A model generated the notes under the pieces. It made no database searches. It was not told the origin of the DNA and saw nothing but the letters and a program-made list of their open reading frames with translations. From Desulfobacteraceae bacterium (GTDB lineage Bacteria > Desulfobacterota > DSM-4660 > Desulfatiglandales > B25-G16): DNA of 7,703 nt. Made by a program: the position numbers and the translations under genes. The stretch lies in assembly GCA_028572035.1 (NCBI GenBank), contig JAPVWE010000053.1, forward strand, positions 1-7,703, written 5' to 3'. Position 1 is the stretch's first letter. Each line of letters starts with the position of its first letter. Positions 4,748 through 7,703 of the stretch are shown one piece after another.

Positions 4748-7703
4748 CTATGATGCAAGCAATGCTTCACATGAAGCCATAATCTGCTTGTCGCTGATAT
4801 ATTTAAACTCGATCGCGTCAGCCGGACACTCGGCAACGCAGATACCACACCCCTGGCATTGCATAGGCTCTATTTCAGCCCTGCCCCGTTCATTCATGTG
4901 AGGAACCTTATATGGACAAACCTTGACACAGGTAAAACAAGTGGAACACAACTCCTCATCAACAGCAGCAACCATTCCTTCCGCCTCAATATATTCCTTG
5001 GAAAGAATCGTTGACGCTCTGGCAGCAGCAGCTTGGGCCTGTGCAATACTTTCTTCGATCGGTTTCGGATAATGGGCCATCCCACATACAAAGATTCCTT
5101 CACTGGCAAAATCAACCGGTCGAAGTTTCATATGAGCCTCAACAAAGAACCCATCTTTATTTAACGGAACCTTAAATATACTGGCCAACTCTTTCTGATC
5201 ATGGGGTACAATAGCTGTAGCAAGAGAGATAAAATCAGGATGGAGGATAAGGTCTTCATTAAGCAAAATGTCCTTAACCGTTACCTTTAACCTGGGGAGA
5301 CCATGGCTTTCCAGTTCTTCCTCGACCTGCGGTTTTCTATCCAGATCATAACGAATAAAGATGATCCCCTTTTCTCTTGCCTCATTATAAATATCTTCCC
5401 TGAATCCATAAGTCCTTATATCCCGGTAGAGTATATAAATCTCTACGTCTGGATTCAAGCTTTTCAGCTCAAGTGCGCTGGCAATCGACTGTGTACAACA
5501 AATTTTGCTGCAATAAGGTCTCTGGGAATTGCGTGAACCTACACACTGAATAAAAAGAGCGGCTTTTGCATTCTTAATCAATTCGCTCCTACTGGCAATT
5601 TGTTGGTCCAGATCAAAGCCGGAAAAGACATTCGGGTGTAGACCATAAAGGTATTCATCTGTTCTGGCGGGCTTAGCACCAGTAGCAAGAATAACCGCAC
5701 CGTGCTGAATCTGCCAGATCTTACCATCAATTGCTGAAGATAGAGTCGATCGAAAATTACCAACCGATCCGGAAAACTCTTTTATGTATGTACGGGTATG
5801 GACTTCAATAAAAGCGTGGGAATCAATCTCTTTGACGAGGTTGATGATATAAGCCTGCACATCTTCTCCTCGCCAGGTCTTTCTAATTTTAAGTCCCTTT
5901 CCTCCAAGGTGATCCTCTTTTTCGACCAAACAAACCTTAAATCCCTGATTAGCCAGAGCCAAGGCACTGACCATACCAGCCACTCCACCGCCAACTACAA
6001 TGGCAGAACGATTTACTGCAAGCCTTGGATGGGGTAAGGGTTCCAAAAAGCGTGCCCTAGCCACGGCCATACGAATTAAATCCTTTGCCTTCTCCGTTGC
6101 TTCTTCTGGCCTTGTACGGTGTACCCACGAGCACTGGTCTCTGATATTAACCATCTCGAAGAAATGTTTATTTAGGCCTCTCTCCCTAATGGTCTCCTGG
6201 AATAAAGGCTCGTGTGTCTTTGGGCTACAGGATGCTACTACTACCCGATTGAGGTTATATTCTTTGATAGTCTTTTTCATGGTCTCCTGAGTATCTTGAG
6301 AGCAGGTAAAAAGATTATCTTCAACATATACTACAAAAGGAAGTGATCCGGCATAATCCCTAACTCTGGGGACATTAACGACACCTCCTATATTGATACC
6401 ACAGTGGCAGACAAATACACCTATCCTAGGTTCCTCATCCGCTACATCTTTCTCCGGCGGATAGGTCTTTTCCTTTACCAATGTGCCTCGAGCTTCGGCA
6501 AGCAAGGTGGAACTGGCGCATACCGCTGCACTTGCTTCCATGACCGATTGAGGAATATCTTTGGGCTCCTGAAAAGCACCACAAACATAGATACCGGGTC
6601 TCGAAGTACTGACGGGTGAAAAACTGCTAGTCAAGGCAAAGTTATAATGATTAAGCTTAATGTGCAGCCTGTTTGCCAGCTCCACAGCATCTTTTTTAGG
6701 CTTCAAGCCAGTGGAAAGAACAACCATGTTAAAAACTTCTTCTATTATTTCCCCTTGCTCGGTGGCATACTTGAGCTTTAGATCTCCACCGTCAACTGTG
6801 TCAATCGTGCGGACCCTTGATCTGATAAATCTGATACCAAGCTCTTCCTCTGCCCGCCTATAATATTCTTCAAACTCCTTTCCGCATGTTCGCATATCCA
6901 TAAAAAAGATACTTGTATCAAGAGGCTTCTCACTGTGCTCCTTTGCAATAATAGCCTCCTTAATAGCGTACATGCAGCAAACTGCCGAACAGTACTCACT
7001 TTCTTGGTCCCTCGATCCTATACACTGAAGCCATGCAATTTTCTCTGGCGCTTTTCTGTCTGATGGCCGGAGAAGATGGCCTTCATAGGGACCGGTAGCG
7101 CTCAGTATCCTTTCAAATTCCATACTGCTTATAACATTGGGAGAACTGACATAAGGGTAGCTATCAGCAAGGATCGTGGAATCAGAACCGGGTGCCAGAA
7201 TAACAGCTCCTACGTTTAGTAGAATCTCTTTCGGAGTCTGCTGAAAATCGACGGCGCCAACAGGACAATACTTTTGGCACGCACCGCATCTGCCGGGTTT
7301 CTTGAACCAGATACAGTTTGCCGGATCGATCACATACTTGAGGGGTATTGCCTGGGGGAATTTAATATAGGCTGCCTTTCGCACACCAAGTCCAATATTA
7401 AATTCGTCTTTCACTTTTTTGGGACATTTTTGGGCACATATCCCACAGGCAACACATTTTTCAATATCAATATAGCGGGGATATTGAACAATTTTAACCT
7501 TCAGATTACCTTCTTTCCCGGAAACCTCCTTGACCTCAGATAGTGTCAATATCTCTATGTTAAGATGCCGACCACACTCTACCAGCTTGGGAGAGAGGAT
7601 GCATATTGAACAGTCATTTGTTGGAAATGTTTTGTCTAACTGGGCCATAATTCCGCCAATGGCTGATGATCTTTCAACCAGATAGACAAAATATCCGGAA
7701 TTT
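4748..7703 (-). CDS. hdrA: Long HdrA-type electron-transfer flavoprotein with two tandem HdrA modules, 5' end cut by window edge
   Basis: HdrA is the flavin and iron-sulfur hub of heterodisulfide-reductase-type complexes, able in some systems to bifurcate electrons. The frame is open from the right edge: 18 codons (NSGYFVYLVERSSAIGGI) precede the first Met at 7648, and they are canonical HdrA sequence, so that Met is internal. Numbering from it, module 1 has the HdrA signature NDCSICILSPKLVECGRH (11-28), an inserted ferredoxin domain (C65-x2-C68-x2-C71-x3-C75; C112, C121, C124, C128), and CIGSRD...YCSAVCC (C209, C220, C224, C225). A linker at about 385-407 leads to module 2: a fresh HdrA N-terminus, VFVCHCGINIGG (C414, C416, with C449, C474, C506), an FAD Rossmann motif VVGGGVAGM with E576, a second CVGSR...YCSKICC (C702, C713, C717, C718), and two C-terminal 4Fe-4S motifs (C901/904/907/911 and C931/934/937/941). 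With 984 codons visible it is already longer than a ~650-residue methanogen HdrA. HdrB and HdrC are not seen; they may lie upstream. Confidence 0.94.
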   Translation of the reverse strand, partial: NSGYFVYLVERSSAIGGIMAQLDKTFPTNDCSICILSPKLVECGRHLNIEILTLSEVKEVSGKEGNLKVKIVQYPRYIDIEKCVACGICAQKCPKKVKDEFNIGLGVRKAAYIKFPQAIPLKYVIDPANCIWFKKPGRCGACQKYCPVGAVDFQQTPKEILLNVGAVILAPGSDSTILADSYPYVSSPNVISSMEFERILSATGPYEGHLLRPSDRKAPEKIAWLQCIGSRDQESEYCSAVCCMYAIKEAIIAKEHSEKPLDTSIFFMDMRTCGKEFEEYYRRAEEELGIRFIRSRVRTIDTVDGGDLKLKYATEQGEIIEEVFNMVVLSTGLKPKKDAVELANRLHIKLNHYNFALTSSFSPVSTSRPGIYVCGAFQEPKDIPQSVMEASAAVCASSTLLAEARGTLVKEKTYPPEKDVADEEPRIGVFVCHCGINIGGVVNVPRVRDYAGSLPFVVYVEDNLFTCSQDTQETMKKTIKEYNLNRVVVASCSPKTHEPLFQETIRERGLNKHFFEMVNIRDQCSWVHRTRPEEATEKAKDLIRMAVARARFLEPLPHPRLAVNRSAIVVGGGVAGMVSALALANQGFKVCLVEKEDHLGGKGLKIRKTWRGEDVQAYIINLVKEIDSHAFIEVHTRTYIKEFSGSVGNFRSTLSSAIDGKIWQIQHGAVILATGAKPARTDEYLYGLHPNVFSGFDLDQQIASRSELIKNAKAALFIQCVGSRNSQRPYCSKICCTQSIASALELKSLNPDVEIYILYRDIRTYGFREDIYNEAREKGIIFIRYDLDRKPQVEEELESHGLPRLKVTVKDILLNEDLILHPDFISLATAIVPHDQKELASIFKVPLNKDGFFVEAHMKLRPVDFASEGIFVCGMAHYPKPIEESIAQAQAAAARASTILSKEYIEAEGMVAAVDEELCSTCFTCVKVCPYKVPHMNERGRAEIEPMQCQGCGICVAECPADAIEFKYISDKQIMASCEALLAS

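Noticed and set aside
4894..7543. Numerous 60 to 96-codon open frames on both strands inside hdrA
   Set aside because: All are out of frame with or antisense to hdrA, none has a recognisable motif, and hdrA is continuous and conserved across the whole stretch.
4748..7703. Reading the HdrA-like protein as NADPH-dependent glutamate synthase small subunit, or as QmoA/QmoB
   Set aside because: The CxGSR...YCSxxCC motifs, NDCSxC segment and CxCG N-terminus are HdrA features not expected in glutamate synthase. QmoB usually has an MvhD domain fused at its end, whereas here mvhD is a separate gene, and no aprAB or qmoC is adjacent.

Overview
The window carries one gene cluster, read entirely on the minus strand, from an anaerobic bacterium that uses the Wood-Ljungdahl (reductive acetyl-CoA) pathway. 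In transcription order, right to left, the genes are: a long tandem HdrA-type flavin/iron-sulfur protein (its 5' end lies beyond the right edge), mvhD, metV, metF, acsD and acsB (its 3' end lies beyond the left edge). All six are identified from family-specific motifs. Gaps between genes are only 10 to 24 bases, most genes have a Shine-Dalgarno sequence in or next to the gap, and no promoter or terminator is visible. This looks like the middle of a single long operon. No stretch of more than 24 bases lacks a gene, and I see no RNA gene, repeat, mobile element or CRISPR array.

Functionally the cluster has two parts. HdrA, MvhD, MetV and MetF make up most of a methylenetetrahydrofolate reductase of the MetFV-Hdr-MvhD kind known from Moorella. 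There the reduction of methylene-THF to methyl-THF is thought to be coupled, through a flavin in HdrA, to other electron carriers, possibly by electron bifurcation. AcsD (small subunit of the corrinoid iron-sulfur protein) and AcsB (acetyl-CoA synthase) then take the methyl group onward and condense it with CO and CoA to make acetyl-CoA. The operon therefore joins the last step of the methyl branch to the carbonyl branch. The pathway could run towards acetyl-CoA synthesis or in reverse for acetate oxidation; the sequence does not say which.

The organism is most likely a sulfate-reducing or syntrophic member of the Desulfobacterota. This is inferred from the resemblance of the HdrA and AcsB sequences to those I recall from that group. 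Other anaerobes with this pathway (Dehalococcoidia-like Chloroflexota, Firmicutes) are not excluded. The genes are of moderate GC content and none looks foreign to its neighbours. The least ordinary item is the HdrA protein: two HdrA modules in one chain, with different cofactor equipment in each half.
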